Shown piece after piece: positions 1 through 12,214 of a stretch of DNA of 64,000 bases. The notes below the pieces were generated by a model, which saw only the letters and a program-made list of their open reading frames with translations, searched no databases and was not told the origin of the DNA. Position 1 is the stretch's first letter; each line of letters opens with the position of its first letter. The position numbers and the translations under genes are program-made. The stretch comes from Symsagittifera roscoffensis (Eukaryota; Xenacoelomorpha; Acoela; Convolutidae): the NCBI RefSeq assembly GCF_963678635.1, contig NC_087062.1, positions 86,591,845-86,655,844 on the forward strand, read 5' to 3'.

Positions 1-500
1 TTTTAAATTCAAATTAGCGATCAGGATATTTGCCAGACAAGATTTGTGGAAGCATTTAGGAGTTTTGCTGCCAATCATTGACGAATCTTTACAGATTGCG
101 ACTTCTTGGGTACAATTTGTCTTCGCATTGGGTTCAGTACAAGAGTGTCGAGTGTTGACGAAAAAATAGCATTAAAAAATGTCGAATATTATTTCCAAAC
201 AAACAAAAAAACGTTTAGAAGACTCTTTAAGCTAATGATGTGTAAGCTGTAAAAACCATTTCAATGGCAAGAAAGGCAGAGAACGTCAGTCATTTCTACG
301 AGCATCAATCCAATCAAATAAGACTGTTTTTGTTCCTATTAGGACAAGACTCCAAATTTTCTGGAGGTTCTTTGCGAATGCTTGAAATAGATTTAGATTG
401 AAGCATGCTATATCTTGGGAAAAAAGTTTAGAAAAAAACATTCACACAAAACTCGAAACTTGTTTTTCACAAAAATTTTCTCCCAAATGTATTGTAGAGT

Positions 501-865
501 CAAGGACGGATTTAGAGGGGGGGGGGGCGGACGCCCCTTCTCGACTCCCTAGCGACCCTTTGTACTATTTTGAGATATCTTTATTTGATGACTGACCCTA
601 AAAATTTTTTAAATACTAAATTTGAGGGGGAGCGCGCGCCAAAAAAAACTCATTTTTTTATCAAAGTTTTCCAAAAACTGCCTAATACGCCTTTTTTGGC
701 CTGTTCTTCAAAATTTTCAATGTTCTTCAAAATTTTTGGCCTGTTCTTCAAATTGAGTTCGGAAAATCAATTTGGTCGACCTATAAAAATTAAAAGGTCA
801 GCAAAATTTTCGAAAACTTTTTGAAAATCCGCCCTCCCCTCAAGAAAATCCTAGGTTCGCCCCTG
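501..865 (+). mobile_element. Non-autonomous hAT-like MITE (CAGGGGCGGATTTAG family), copy 1
   Basis: The element starts caaggacggatttag and ends taggttcgcccctg, so its tips are imperfect inverted repeats of the family tip caggggcggatttag. It is flanked by a perfect 8-base duplication, tgtagagt (493-500 and 866-873), the length typical of hAT transposition. The interior carries the family signature: a G-run, then segments like gaccctaaaaattttt and gagcgcgcgccaaaaaaa. It codes for nothing; the short open frames across it are chance. Other copies lie at 32674-33103, 54470-54697 and in several fragments. Confidence 0.88.
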
Positions 866-2640
866 TGTAGAGTACAACCTGATTTAATTTGCATCCATGA
901 AGACAATATTTGGACCAATTAGCATGCTTTAACTCATTTTGCATTTTTCTTGAGCTAGATGAATTAGTCGCGCTAATGAAAAATAAGAAATTTCAAGAGT
1001 TTTAATTATCTAAAAATACTAAAAAACAGTGAGCTCAAACCTCCAAATTTAAAACCCGCATTTTGTTTTATGAAAAAAAAAGAATAAAAAAAAATTGATT
1101 TTGCGCGCATGTTTTATTTTAAGATAGTTATTTTGAGCGCAAGCCATCAATATCTTTCGGATGTTGAAGGCATCAATATCTTTAGTAAATAAGTTGCATC
1201 AAAAATAGCCATCCATTGGATATTTTCTGGAGAAAACAGAACCAGCCCAAGCAAAAACATTTTTTGAATCAGAACAGCAAATAATACTCTTCTCAGTTGC
1301 GTCATAGAAACTTGCAAGCAAACAAATTCTACCTCAAGTAACAAAATTCGGTTAAGAGAGTTTTTCATCATGGAACATTGACAATTGTGATCATTTTTGT
1401 GATTCAACAGGGAGTTTGAAAATGCTAATTTGGTTTATTTTCGATAAGTAACTTGCGATATAAATGCTATTGCCAAGTATCAGCCATTTATTCCGGCTGT
1501 TAAATCATTCCAATCTGAAAGAGGGCAAGGTATTTGGTTCAAATATTTAGTGATTAACAGGAAAAAAAATCTTTTTTCACGCCCTAAACTACTTCAAAAA
1601 CGTTAAAAAGTAGTTAATTTTTAAATGCCAAAAATCCAGCCAAACCAACTCAAAAGAATTAACAAGGATAGCTGGTTTCTGAGTAAGTAGCACAGAATGT
1701 TCCGACCATAGTCTTAAAAAAAATAACAACATTTTTTTTATTATTGTAGTTTTTTGGCATGGTGTTATAAAAGGGAGCTGAACAATAAACTAGAGATTAT
1801 ATATATTTGACAATCAGAGTAAAATCAGCAAACTGAAAAGTATTTTTTGTAGAAAAATGACTTTTTCTTTTTTTTTTTGCAGTTTTTGAAGTTTTTGATT
1901 CCAAAAAGGCGCTGAAATACTCCAAAAAGCTAATAATACTAGAATAAATCAACGTTTTTACGTTTTAATCTAAGCTATTGAAAGCTTTTAAGCCAATAAA
2001 ATGAGCTATTGTCAGCCTGCTCGATCGCTTTATTCGCTTGAATTAAGACAAAAACCGAAAATTTTAAACCGCTTTTTCTCTACACTTGGATGTTTTAATG
2101 TCGTTCGAATTACGACTCTAAGGACTTTAATTAGATTATATCACTCAAATGTCTCCTTTGATTAATTGTGGTGGCTTATTTTGCTAGAAAAGCAAAAAAA
2201 CCTAATTGAATTTTTTCCCTATTTTTCAAACAATCGGGACAAAAAAAGTTGACAAGAAACTAATAAATAGTTTTAAAGCCGTTCTATTTGAAACATTTTT
2301 CCACTTTCTGCTCTTTATTTTTTTCTTTGGTTTTTTGAACGCTTCCTTCAAAATGAATGACAATCGAAGCGATTCTTAAATAAAATTTAGAAACCGTTGG
2401 TCAAAAGAGGACACTATGTCACGCAAGAATAATTCCGTATTTATAATGAACATTTGGGTGAGTTTGCTATTTGAATCTTACTCACGTTATGCTAGCGAAA
2501 ATCCTACAATTGAATTTATATTCATTTTTGTAAGCCCCCTCCAAGCTCCCACCATTCAAATTTGAGCCTTTTTCGAAGAGGGAGAGAGATGTACTCTATT
2601 TGTTGATACCTTCTATGTGGCGATCGTACTGAACGCAGTC
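866..2640. other. Intergenic, no gene recognised
   Basis: A+T-rich DNA. A minus-strand frame at 1147-1407 (86 codons) has a stretch reading WMAIFDATYLLK that might be a decayed DDE-transposase fragment, but nothing around it supports this. No other feature could be supported. Confidence 0.4.
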
Positions 2641-2652
2641 CAGACTTTCTGG

Positions 2653-2830
2653 ACTATGACTTGGCTGTTGCGAGTTGAGACGGGAGTTTTCCCAATTTAA
2701 AAACCTTGGCGCGACTGCAACATTTTGGCTAATGACTTTCCGGAATATGACTTGGCCGTCGCGACTCAAGACGGGATTTTGCGCGGTTTTGAAAAAAACC
2801 TGAGCGCGACTGCAAAATCCTCATTTGCGA
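2653..2830. repeat. Two-copy imperfect tandem repeat, about 89-bp period
   Basis: The segment beginning ggactatgacttggctgttg (2653) recurs as ggaatatgacttggccgtcg (2742), and both continue through a gagacggga/caagacggga and gcgcgactgcaa block. It lies just upstream of the decayed Gypsy coding region, so it could be part of that element's 5' LTR or leader. I could not find a matching 3' LTR. Confidence 0.6.
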
Positions 2831-3114
2831 CCTGAATCGCAGACCTCGACCAGGTACAAAGGCACATCCTAAACAGCTAGTTGAAAACTTCTTAATCAAA
2901 GTTTGCGCTAAAGTTTCTTATAAGGTTGGCTAGCGCTGTCATCCGGCCAGATTGGCAAAGATAAATAAATATATATTTGTAGCTCACTACGTTGAACAAG
3001 TCACTTGACTCTGTACGACCATAAAATGGTAACATGAGTGTTATACAGAATGAGTGTTATACGTAGCATCAACCCATTTTGGGAAAGGGCCTCAGCGGAA
3101 CCGCCTTTTGAACG

Positions 3115-6100
3115 GTCTAAGTGTGCAGCAATTATCGAAATGGCTGTGTTCGCGAAAGACGGGATGGGATAGAAGTCCGAAATCTATTACGAGACAAGCC
3201 TGAATTAGTAGACCCACCGAAACCAATTTTGGAAGTCGAAATAACTGGAGAAACTGACGCACAAAGGAAAATCAGAGAAGCGCGAAACCAAGAACAGCGT
3301 GTCGGATGGGAGAACAGATGCCAAAAAGCCCGCGAAAAGGGGTGTATTGTGTAATTTAGTGGCATGGGACGAAACGGACGCAAAGGTGAGAATTTTTCTG
3401 TTTCTATGCCTAGGCACAGAAGGCCAGAGACAAGTACAACAAAACGGCCAGGATTGGACATACAAACTACAACAACCAAAAGTCACATTTGAGGATAAAT
3501 ATTTGTCATATAAAGGGTTATCGCATTCGAACGTCGTAAAGAAAAACAAAGAAACACCGAATCGCTACAGCAGTTTCATGCCGACTTAGTAGAGCTCACA
3601 TCAAGAACAGATTGCGAGGACTGCGACGTTGAGTGGGTCAGAGACATGCTCACGGCGCAAGCATAATGACAAGTTAGCAAAGAAACTGTTGGCAGAAACC
3701 CGTTTCCCACAGGATGCCTATGAGTACGCATTCCAAAGAGAAAATGGTATCAAACATAGTAGAACTTCAAATCAAATGGTATCGAACTAGTACAAATCAA
3801 ATCCATTCGGATCAGCGACATCGACTACTATAAAGTAAAAACCAATGGGTTACATCCAGCCTCGAGGCTGGGATGGACAGATAGAAAACACAAACATCAA
3901 TAGAGGAAGATACCTAAGAGAGCAAAAATAACACACAGCAAAAACAATGCTGCAAATGCGGAAAAATATTTGGTCCCTACTATTTACAAACTTGTCCGGC
4001 AAAAAAGAAAATATGTGCGAAGTGCGCAAAACGGCGACATTTTGCGAAAATATGCTGATCGGCAAACGTAAACTTCTTACACAATAACAACAAAAAGCAA
4101 CCCCCTGAAGAAGACGATCAAACTCAAAATTCAGAAGAAAATGACCCAGTCGCATTCGCCAAAACGGATGGGAAGAACTGCAAAGAAATACTTCTTTTAG
4201 TGATGACAATTTCCGAAACGTTCGAGATAAAAATCATCCGTAAAATTAACTGACGAAGACCTAGATGGACACATCGTAAAACTAAAGACTAGATCAGAAT
4301 CCATATTCGCAATTGCTCTTTCTGTGAGCCCAATGCCTTTTCTGAACGAGAGAAGATGCCACAGGAAGATTGGCATGCTACAACAATTTACTACTTCAAA
4401 TCGGGATAAGACTGATACATGAAAACGCAAATCAAACCAAATGCTCAATATCAACGAGGGGAACAATCAAACATGGAAAAACAATCGGTGAAACTTATTT
4501 TTACGCGGTTATTTTACGCAACAGTTCATCAGAATCGGAAACACAAAAAACCACGTGGTGAAAACACAGTTTATCAAAGACACGGTTTCAATTCAATAGA
4601 AGGGAGGCCGAATACCAATCCTCCTTCAAGAATGATTCAAAAACGAATTGAACAAACTGATGGGCTAAAAAACACATTGTGAAACTGGAAAAAAGGTTGG
4701 ACAAATATTTCATTGGTCCGATCGTAATTACCGTGAAAAAAGACCAAACCGTAAAACTGTCGTTGGGTTCAAATAAAATTAATAAATTCATCCACTAAAT
4801 AAAATATTAGATGTCAAACATTGAACTACTACTAGATAACATTACACAAGCAAAAAAATCAAAAGAATAGACACTTTTCTCAACATTTGATTTGCGCTAT
4901 GCTTACTCGCAAATCCCTCTGGATCAACGAACTCGAGAAGAATGCATCTTTAGCCTCATCGGGGTAACGCCACGGGGACGTACCAATTCCAAACAGGCTT
5001 TTACAGCCTCACGGACATGCCAGAATTTCAAAAAACAATCGATCTCACGCTGGCAAACCACAACAATAGCTACGCATACTTAGACTTTAAACTGATAGTA
5101 ACCAAAGAATCACTAGAGGTACACAAAAAAGCATTACAAAGAGTAATACAAAAACTTGATGATGAACATTTAGCTGTCTCCTTAGACAAATGTTAGTTTA
5201 CAGGCAAACAAGTGGAATGGCTAGGCTATAGCATAGATAGTGAGGCCACCACAATATTAATAAGAAAAACAGAGGCATAGAAGAATTAACTCCACCAAAA
5301 CGTTCAAAAAATTAAAAATTTTGTGGACTCGATACACCATTTCACAAGGTACATTCCATATCGGGCACAAACTGCGGCGGCAATGCGTCGTCTCCTAGAA
5401 AAAAACAGAGAAAAATAAAACTCTGGATTGGAAATCGACATATGACATAACTTTCAACAAAATCAAAAAAAAAGTTTCAGAAATAACGCAAAATTGACAC
5501 ATTGAAAAAAAACCTCGAAACCCGCGTGGTTTGCAACGCATGAAATTTTGGTTTAGGCGGCGCCCTAGAACAGCAGAACACAGACGGTTGGGTAGCAAAC
5601 GCGTACGCGTCGAGACTTTTAAGTTTTCTGCAGGAAAATTATTCAGTGAACGAACTTGAGATTTCGGGCTTAGTATAGACAAAAGAGCAGCTCAAATACT
5701 ATTTGTACGGGAAAAACATTAACGTCAGCACAGACCACCAGGCTTTCTTCAGCGCATTCAACACAAGCTAAAGATCAAAAATTAGCCAAAGTAGACTAGC
5801 AAGATGGATTGATTGGTTAAACCCTTTCCACTTTGGCATAAAAACATTTTGTGGGATTTATAGACTACATGACCCAAAAGGCAGTCGGATTAGCAAAACC
5901 ACCTAGCGAGTACGACGAGGAGTTTGTGGTGGCGTCAATCAACTCATTCATACTTAATCTTGAGATGATTGAGAACTTAATTCCAAAACCAACTAGCCAA
6001 TGAGAAGTGAGCACTGAATCGACCGATCAAAAAGTTCGAGGAAGATGAAAGAACTCTAACAAGCCAAACAAAATCTCAAGTTCAGTTCAAACGTTCCAAA

Positions 6101-6650
6101 CAACTCGCAAACGGTCAATCGCCCCAACAAAACCTAAATTACTTCGACATCCAGTCGGAAACAATCACACTGAATAAAAAAACAAACTTTGTCAACCTAA
6201 TCCAAGTACTAACAAACAAAAGAAACATGCAAAGAAGAAAGTAAAATAAAGGAATTGAAGGAAGCCTCATTCCAGAGCGCGTAAGCAACACCGACCGCGG
6301 CAGAGCCGGTCAACGTACCGAAAAATAGCAGATCCTCGTTGGCACAGGAGACGACGGAAAACTGAAACACACGATCAAAGAGAAACTACTCCAACACCAG
6401 CCACAAAATATCAAGCAGGCAACAGAGAAGAGAAAGCATCCTCATTCCCAGAAAATGTATTTAACGACAGCACTACCTGCCAAACGGAACATAGTCAAGA
6501 AAACAATGGCAGCAAAAGCCAACAACGACAAAGATTGCGTCTCCCCAAAAGATTTCAATCAAGACTGGGAAGCCCTCAAACTGTCTTTTGGACATTAATG
6601 GTACAAAATCAGACATTGGCTTCACGTACGAGACAATTGCTAGCTAATCG
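3115..6650 (+). pseudogene. Decayed Gypsy-type LTR retroelement (gag, protease-RT-RNase H remnants)
   Basis: Fragments of one retroelement lie in order in shifting frames. A gag-like frame starts at 3121. A gag C-terminal segment around 3600-3770 is broken by stops. A zinc-knuckle-like Cys/His block is at about 3949-4055 (CKCGK, then CAKCAKRRHFAKIC). The reverse transcriptase core at about 4880-5240 includes FDLRYAYSQIPLD, the motif A region of Gypsy RTs. The YxDD motif is damaged (YLDF near 5075-5085). An RNase H segment with STDHQAF sits near 5725-5745. No integrase is recognisable before the assembly gap. Stops and frameshifts throughout mean it is dead. Its RT motif A wording differs from the intact element at 11805-30720, so it belongs to another lineage. 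Confidence 0.85.
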
Positions 6651-6729
6651 ACGAGCGGATTGTCCTACCTACACAACTCCGACCGTCAGTGCTCGATAGT
6701 CTACACCTCACCCACCCCGGATCAGCGGC

Positions 6730-6929
6730 NNNNNNNNNNNNNNNNNNNNNNNNNNNNNNNNNNNNNNNNNNNNNNNNNNNNNNNNNNNNNNNNNNNNNNN
6801 NNNNNNNNNNNNNNNNNNNNNNNNNNNNNNNNNNNNNNNNNNNNNNNNNNNNNNNNNNNNNNNNNNNNNNNNNNNNNNNNNNNNNNNNNNNNNNNNNNNN
6901 NNNNNNNNNNNNNNNNNNNNNNNNNNNNN
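6730..6929. other. Assembly gap of exactly 200 N
   Basis: A run of 200 Ns, probably a placeholder of standard length rather than a measured gap. It lies at the 3' end of the decayed Gypsy element, so the missing integrase or LTR could be hidden here. Confidence 0.99.
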
Positions 6930-7090
6930 TACTTTGGCTCCAAATTCTAATTTTCATCCAATCAGACTCGGGTAAAATATACGAAACGCAACGCAATTTT
7001 TTAACTCAAACGAAATGCTCGGTGGAGCATTTTAAGATGGTCTGTTTCGGAGGGAGGATGTTAAATGATCATTCTCGTTCTGTATGGGCA

Positions 7091-7480
7091 GGGTGGAGTG
7101 TCACGGAGCCAAATACCCGGATAGCCGATGACAAAACTTGTTCCCGATAGCTGAAAAAAAAATTAGCTCCCGGATGGCCGATAAATGTTTCTTTTTTCCA
7201 AAAGCAAAATAAACTTTGTACTGGATAGGCGCTTTTTGGCTTTTTATCTTGGCTTTATGTTCCCAAAAAGCCAAGATAATTAATGTGTGACAAAAAAGTC
7301 GCACGTTTGTATTATCTAATTTCATGAAAGCAAAGCTATAACAGCAAAAAAAATACATTCTGTCCATTGGATTTTCGGTTAGATTAATTTCGAAAAAAAG
7401 GGATGGACTAGTTAGGATAATTTTCTTTCGTTGCTTCGTTGCTTTTTCAAAAAAAATTTTGGCTATCCGGGAGTGCTGTT
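7091..7480. mobile_element. Putative TIR element, tips cggagcc...cccggatagccga
   Basis: The left side reads cacggagccaaatacccggatagccga and the right side ttggctatccgggagtg, which is its inverted complement. An internal copy (cccggatggccga, about 7171) follows the left tip. The same tip sequence occurs near 44170 and three times in inverted orientation at 44901-44996, so it is a dispersed family. No coding capacity and no clear target duplication were found. Confidence 0.45.
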
Positions 7481-7573
7481 CTGTGGACTGGAAATTTTGC
7501 CAAAATATCAAACTCATCAATTCGGTAAATTTACAAGAGCTCTGAGTTGAAATTTTTGAAAATCTACGTGTGA

Positions 7574-7874
7574 CCGTAATGCGACAACTCGCAAGAAAAG
7601 ATAACTTGTAATAAAAAAAAACAACTCACATTGAAAGACAACGCAATAAACCCAACGCCGCAGTTGCACCAGCGTGTTGGGAGTTTGCCAATAGAGGATA
7701 GAATTTTCACAAAATTTAGAACCGGTTATTGTCGCAAAGTGGCAACGCGCGCGTAACGCCCTCACCGGCTACCTTAAACCGAAACAACTAAGTTATATTT
7801 TAATTGCGAGTTGTAGCTTTCCTTAAACTTTGCGAGTTGGCGTTTGCTGCGAGTTGTCTTTTGTTCCGAGTTGT
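7574..7874. repeat. Cluster of tgcgagttg motifs in direct and inverted orientation
   Basis: The 9-mer tgcgagttg or a close variant occurs at about 7805, 7831, 7848 and 7865 on the + strand, and its complement occurs in gcgacaactcgcaag near 7579. This may be the end of an unrecognised element. No function is assigned. Confidence 0.4.
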
Positions 7875-8865
7875 TGCGGTATCATTTATGACTCACCTAA
7901 AGTGTTGGCAATCAGAACTAAAAGTTGAGATCTTCCCTTGCAAAGGCAAAATAAATTCCAAGGAGTCCCTGTCAAAAAGAATCTCTCTTCTTCCAGATGT
8001 TTCCAATGAAAGGGAAGCTAAAGATAAAAAACGACAACAACCAAGAAGTACGAATTGAGCTGAAAAACATTTATTTTGGAATTTGGTTCAAATATCCGGC
8101 TGGTCAGAACTTTTCGTTCCAAATCTGAGAACGCAACTTTATAAAAATTGAAAAAATTACCGTGAAGTGACAATACGCTATGGGCGACAATTTGTAGCAA
8201 GAGACGATTTGTAACGTCAGTTTCAACGGCCAACACTAATTTATGCGCACTATTCTTCTGGTGCCGAAAGTAAGCACAACGGAGGGAATTGGAGCAATTC
8301 TACTTGCCAATGCTTTGTTACGAATTGTTGTTGTTACTAACTTTCACCTCTTTCGAATTTTTGCCCTAATTTTTACCAAAGATTACAACAAATAAAGCGG
8401 TTGCTTAATTTGGTAATCTTGGGACGGTAACTGGATATAAATTTGAACCTAATTTCTAAGTCAATTTGGGCACCGTAATTTCTGTAGATTAGTACGCCTC
8501 TCAGTTGCCGTCCCATTTGTTTTTTGACAACCAATTTTTGTATAATTTAATTGAAAAAAAAACATGTCTGTGGGCGTCAAAGGGAGGTTTTTCTCAAAAA
8601 AGGGCGGTGCAGATAATTTGGCGTAATAGGGAAATTCTATTTTTTCAGGACAGCTGCGGCAAAAATTTTTTATTAAATCTAGAAAAAAAAAATAAGGCCA
8701 CAATATTGATTTTAAAAAAACACCTCTTAAACTTCAACAAAAAACACCTCAAAAATCATTTTGCAGCAAAAAAACTGCAAGTGTTCATTTTTTCTTTCAT
8801 AAAAAACAAACCGTAAGACATTTTTTTACTAGTGAACACAATCCCCAAGCATTTACAAAAAAAAA

Positions 8866-9165
8866 TCATTGACCAATCACTTTTGAAGTTTTTTCAAAGA
8901 GAAAGTGAAAAAGATTTTCAAAAAGAAAAAAGAAAAGGGAGTTAATTCTGTTTCCTAGTAGTTCAATTTTATCCACATTACGCAGCGAGATGATCAAACT
9001 ATTTTCCTGGTTTTTTTGCAATATCTCATTGAAGCTTAATTTACAACTTACGTTTTTTAATGACACACGAGCAAACTCCACCTGACTGTTGTCTCTTGTA
9101 CTTGTTTTATGCTTGAGAAAAATGTACACTGAAACGCTATTTTCCTCTTCTCGTGCTGTCGCCAA
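8866..9165 (-). CDS. Unrecognised 99-codon open frame
   Basis: A minus-strand frame starts MATAREEENSVSVYIFLKHK and has mixed, protein-like composition over its first 75 codons before a Phe-rich end. It resembles no family I know. It could be an exon fragment, a transposon remnant or chance in A+T-rich DNA. A solo 3' end of the Helentron-like family lies directly beside its 5' side. Confidence 0.15.
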   Translation of the reverse strand: MATAREEENSVSVYIFLKHKTSTRDNSQVEFARVSLKNVSCKLSFNEILQKNQENSLIISLRNVDKIELLGNRINSLFFFLFENLFHFLFEKTSKVIGQ

Positions 9166-9185
9166 ATCAAAAGTTTCAGTTTAAG

Positions 9186-9256
9186 TTATTACTGCTCCAT
9201 AGACTTTAAAAGGCGATCGGAACATTCAGAGTTTCGCCCTGATACGAGCAGTCTTG
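9186..9256 (+). mobile_element. Solo 3' end of Helentron-like family
   Basis: Matches the last 70 bases of the full copies: tccatagactttaaaaggc, then a ggaacattcagagtttcgccctg hairpin region, then gatacgagcagtcttgtt. The rest of the element is absent. Confidence 0.75.
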
Positions 9257-9759
9257 TTACTATTTACTCTTTGGTTTTGCTCGGTGTTTTATATTATTAT
9301 AATCTCAAATTTTCTAGATTAGTCTGAAAACTTCGGAGAGTGTCATAACACCCAAGCTGCTATAATCAAATTAAAATCGTAACAGTTGTCTCAACCGGGG
9401 GCTATTCGCATGCGCGAAGGACCGAATTGGCCAAAAAACTTGTGAGCGAAGGATCGAAAACAAAATTAGCCAAAATTCAATTTTTAAAAAGAGGAAATCG
9501 TCATTCAATTAAATAAAACAAAAATTTGGTTCTTTCATAACGAAACCCTTGAAACAAAAAGTTTGTTCCAATTCGGCAGCGGCCACTGATAGTTTGAAAA
9601 CTTTGCATATTTTGCCGTTTTTATATTCGGCCAATATCAATATTCAGTCCCTTTCCAAATTTTAGATTACTGAAATCTGATTGGCTGATTTTTATTTTCG
9701 CTCATTCGGTCATTCGCGTATGAGGGATTCCACTGTCTAAACCAAAAAAAAAGTTTTTA

Positions 9760-10294
9760 TGTTTTCGACTTTTGATACGAAAGTAACGGAATATTTGTGC
9801 TCCTTGTGGGTTTTTTTTTCTTCAGACAAATTTCGACTTTTTAACCAGCCATTTTTGACGCATTTTGTATATCATTCGAAAGGTATTGTCGTCTTGAGTT
9901 TATATTTGAAAAAATATTTCAACTGTGATTTTTTTTTTGTAAAGTTACGAAGGTTTAAAGATTGCCATTTTGGCCAATTTGGGACAATGAACGCGCGGTA
10001 TATTTCGCGCTATTAACGCGTAAGCGGAGAGTTAATCCGTCTTAGAAATCGTTCCAAGTTGGTTAAAAGAAGCTTATTTGCCATATTTTTTTGTTACAAG
10101 GAGCGAAATCTATTTTTTTGTACTTTATATGACGTGTGGGGGGATGATTTTTGCAAAAAAAACTGCAATTTTCAGAAAAAAAAATTTTTTTTTTCTATTT
10201 AATATGTGAATGATATTTATGTTATTACTGTTTCATAAAACCTTAAAAGGCAGTCGAAACATTCAGGGCTTCGCCCTGATACGAGCAGTCTTGT
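9760..10294 (+). mobile_element. Helentron-associated-type element (HINE-like), copy A
   Basis: The 5' end reads tgttttcgacttttgatacg. The 3' end carries gcagtcgaaacattcaggg, the hairpin cagggcttcgccctg and the tail gatacgagcagtcttgtt. In better copies the 5' tip tgttccgac is the exact complement of gtcggaaca just before the 3' hairpin. That asymmetric terminal repeat plus subterminal hairpin is the layout described for Helentron/Helitron2 non-autonomous elements, and the copies sit in T-runs. The interior contains a GC-rich palindromic patch (gcgcgnnatatttcgcgc, then taacgcgtaagcggag). It does not code. Confidence 0.75.
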
Positions 10295-10299
10295 TCTCT

Positions 10300-11800
10300 T
10301 TTTATTTTTGTTTATTCATTTTATTTTCAACTAATTTTTTGATTGAATTTTTATTTAATTATTATTATGATTTAATTAGTATTTTTTAATAGTTAGTAGC
10401 AACGGTATTTTATTAGTACTCCTTATATTCTAGTCGGAATGGAAGAAAACATGGCGTAGCATGTGTTTATTCTTACTGATTTCGGCTACTCCAATGAAAG
10501 CAAGTAGGGGATTATTTGTGGAATTTTAAAAAATCGTAAACGAAAAAAAACTGAACATTTCTACTGTTGAGGTCTGGTCACGGAAAATCTAGTTTGAAAA
10601 TTGTTTAGTAGTTTAGACGAAAAAATTTAGAAAATTTTTTGCATGATAATAAAATACCAAAAATTATTTGAAGACGGACAGGATTTTGATTCTACAAAAC
10701 CTCCAAATTTGATTTTACAAAACTTTAAAAGTCATATTTATTATTATCTGACACCCTTCGTCATGTTAAATAAAATTTAATATTTTTAATTACAGTCCGA
10801 ATTTTTGTGTTTACTTAGAGGGGGTAGAGTTTCTTTAGTAGCCCGGGTTGACTATCCTTCAAAAGTTCCCCTATCTTTGAAACTTTTATAATTGTTGTTG
10901 GAACTTTCTGCTACCTTACAACTCTCTTACAGGAAAAGTTCTAAGATTGCCAAATGATAAAAATAAAAATCCCAACAGATAGAAATCACTTTTAGAAATT
11001 TACTTTTTTTCAAATTCATGCATGTAAAAATTTTCTGACTGGTTATAATGTATGCATTTCGAGAAAAAAAAATCCAAAAAAAACCATTTAATGAATCTCC
11101 TAGTCAAACTTAATTAGCGGCTCAAAGTTATTATGGACATTATAAAAAATCAATTTTCACGAATCATGTCATATAGCTTTGAACGTGTTGTATGTGGGGC
11201 TCACGTAAAGATCGGCAAAATTTGTTGAAACCAGGAAATAACTAAGTCTGTAAATTTAGTGGTTGTTTCTGTAAACTCATAAACGAAAACGTGTCTTCGC
11301 GCCTCCGAATTTTTGCTAGTGAATTCTGCGACAGTAAAAAACCTTGAAACTTGAATAGGAACATTTCTTAAAAATAAACAAAAAGAATTTCGAAAAAAAG
11401 TTAAATTTTGTTATGAAAATTTCCTATCTTACAACTTTCTTGTAAGAAACGTCATTCTCTAAAACTTTCTAATAAGAAAAAGTAGCCATCTTGTAGCATT
11501 GCTAGAGCCTAATTTTGTGACAATTTGTAAAAGTCTTATAATAAAGTTCTATGATAGCGACTTTTTGTCAACTCGGGATATACCAAAAGGGGGAGATTGT
11601 TTAGTAGATCCTTCTTTGTCATAAGTCAACAAAAAACCAAGTGCTTCCGTGGTTTTCTCTGCAGTACGAGAGGAGGAATTATAATTATTACGAAATCAAA
11701 AACAAAATTACCATAGGTGTCGACAACTGCAATGATCAGCAAATTGAGGAAAAATACTGGACATCCAGTCATCATAAAAACTGGAACTCGAATTTTCACA
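10300..11800. other. Intergenic, no gene recognised
   Basis: A+T-rich DNA between the Helentron-like copy and the young retroelement. No supported gene. The four bases gaat at 11801-11804 are the left target duplication of the retroelement. Confidence 0.5.
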
Positions 11801-11804
11801 GAAT

Positions 11805-12214
11805 TGAGTTAGGACCGAGTTGGTTAACTCATAGAGTAATTTCGGATAGGGTACACCGTCTGCTCGTCACGCTATCTTATTTTCGGCCGGATAGATTCGT
11901 GCAACTTCTTAGTCTAATACCGATCCTAATCTTACTCTTATACTATCTAGTCTCAGGTTGTTTAACTAGTCTCTGCTAGGCTCAATAGATCTAGGGTATA
12001 CTGGTTTATTGCGGCTGCTGAAGTGCTCGGGAGAGTCCAACTAATTTCTAAGTTAAATTCAAATCTCTCTGGTGCTGAAATTACAAGTAACTTCAGCACT
12101 TACAAATAAGTGGGTTGTTAGTTAGATGGATCATGATTGGTTAATATTAAATACTTTACATTGGTAAAATATCTAAATTATCCAATCATAAAATGTAGTC
12201 TAGATCAGGTTCCA
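11805..12214 (-). repeat. 3' LTR (410 bp)
   Basis: Identical, as far as I can read, to the 5' LTR. On the sense (-) strand it starts tggaacctga and ends cctaactca. It contains an AATAAA at 12010-12005 and CCAAT-like boxes near its start (taaccaatca). It also contains a hairpin formed by gtgctgaaattac and gtaacttcagcac. A purine-rich stretch ending ggatggg precedes it on the sense strand and is the likely polypurine tract. Confidence 0.95.

Noticed and set aside
1147-1407. Minus-strand 86-codon frame as a DDE transposase
   Set aside because: Only one short DATY-like motif; no second catalytic block and no terminal repeats around it.
6640-7150. Frames of 73-153 codons across 6640-7150
   Set aside because: They consist mostly of the 200 Ns of the assembly gap.
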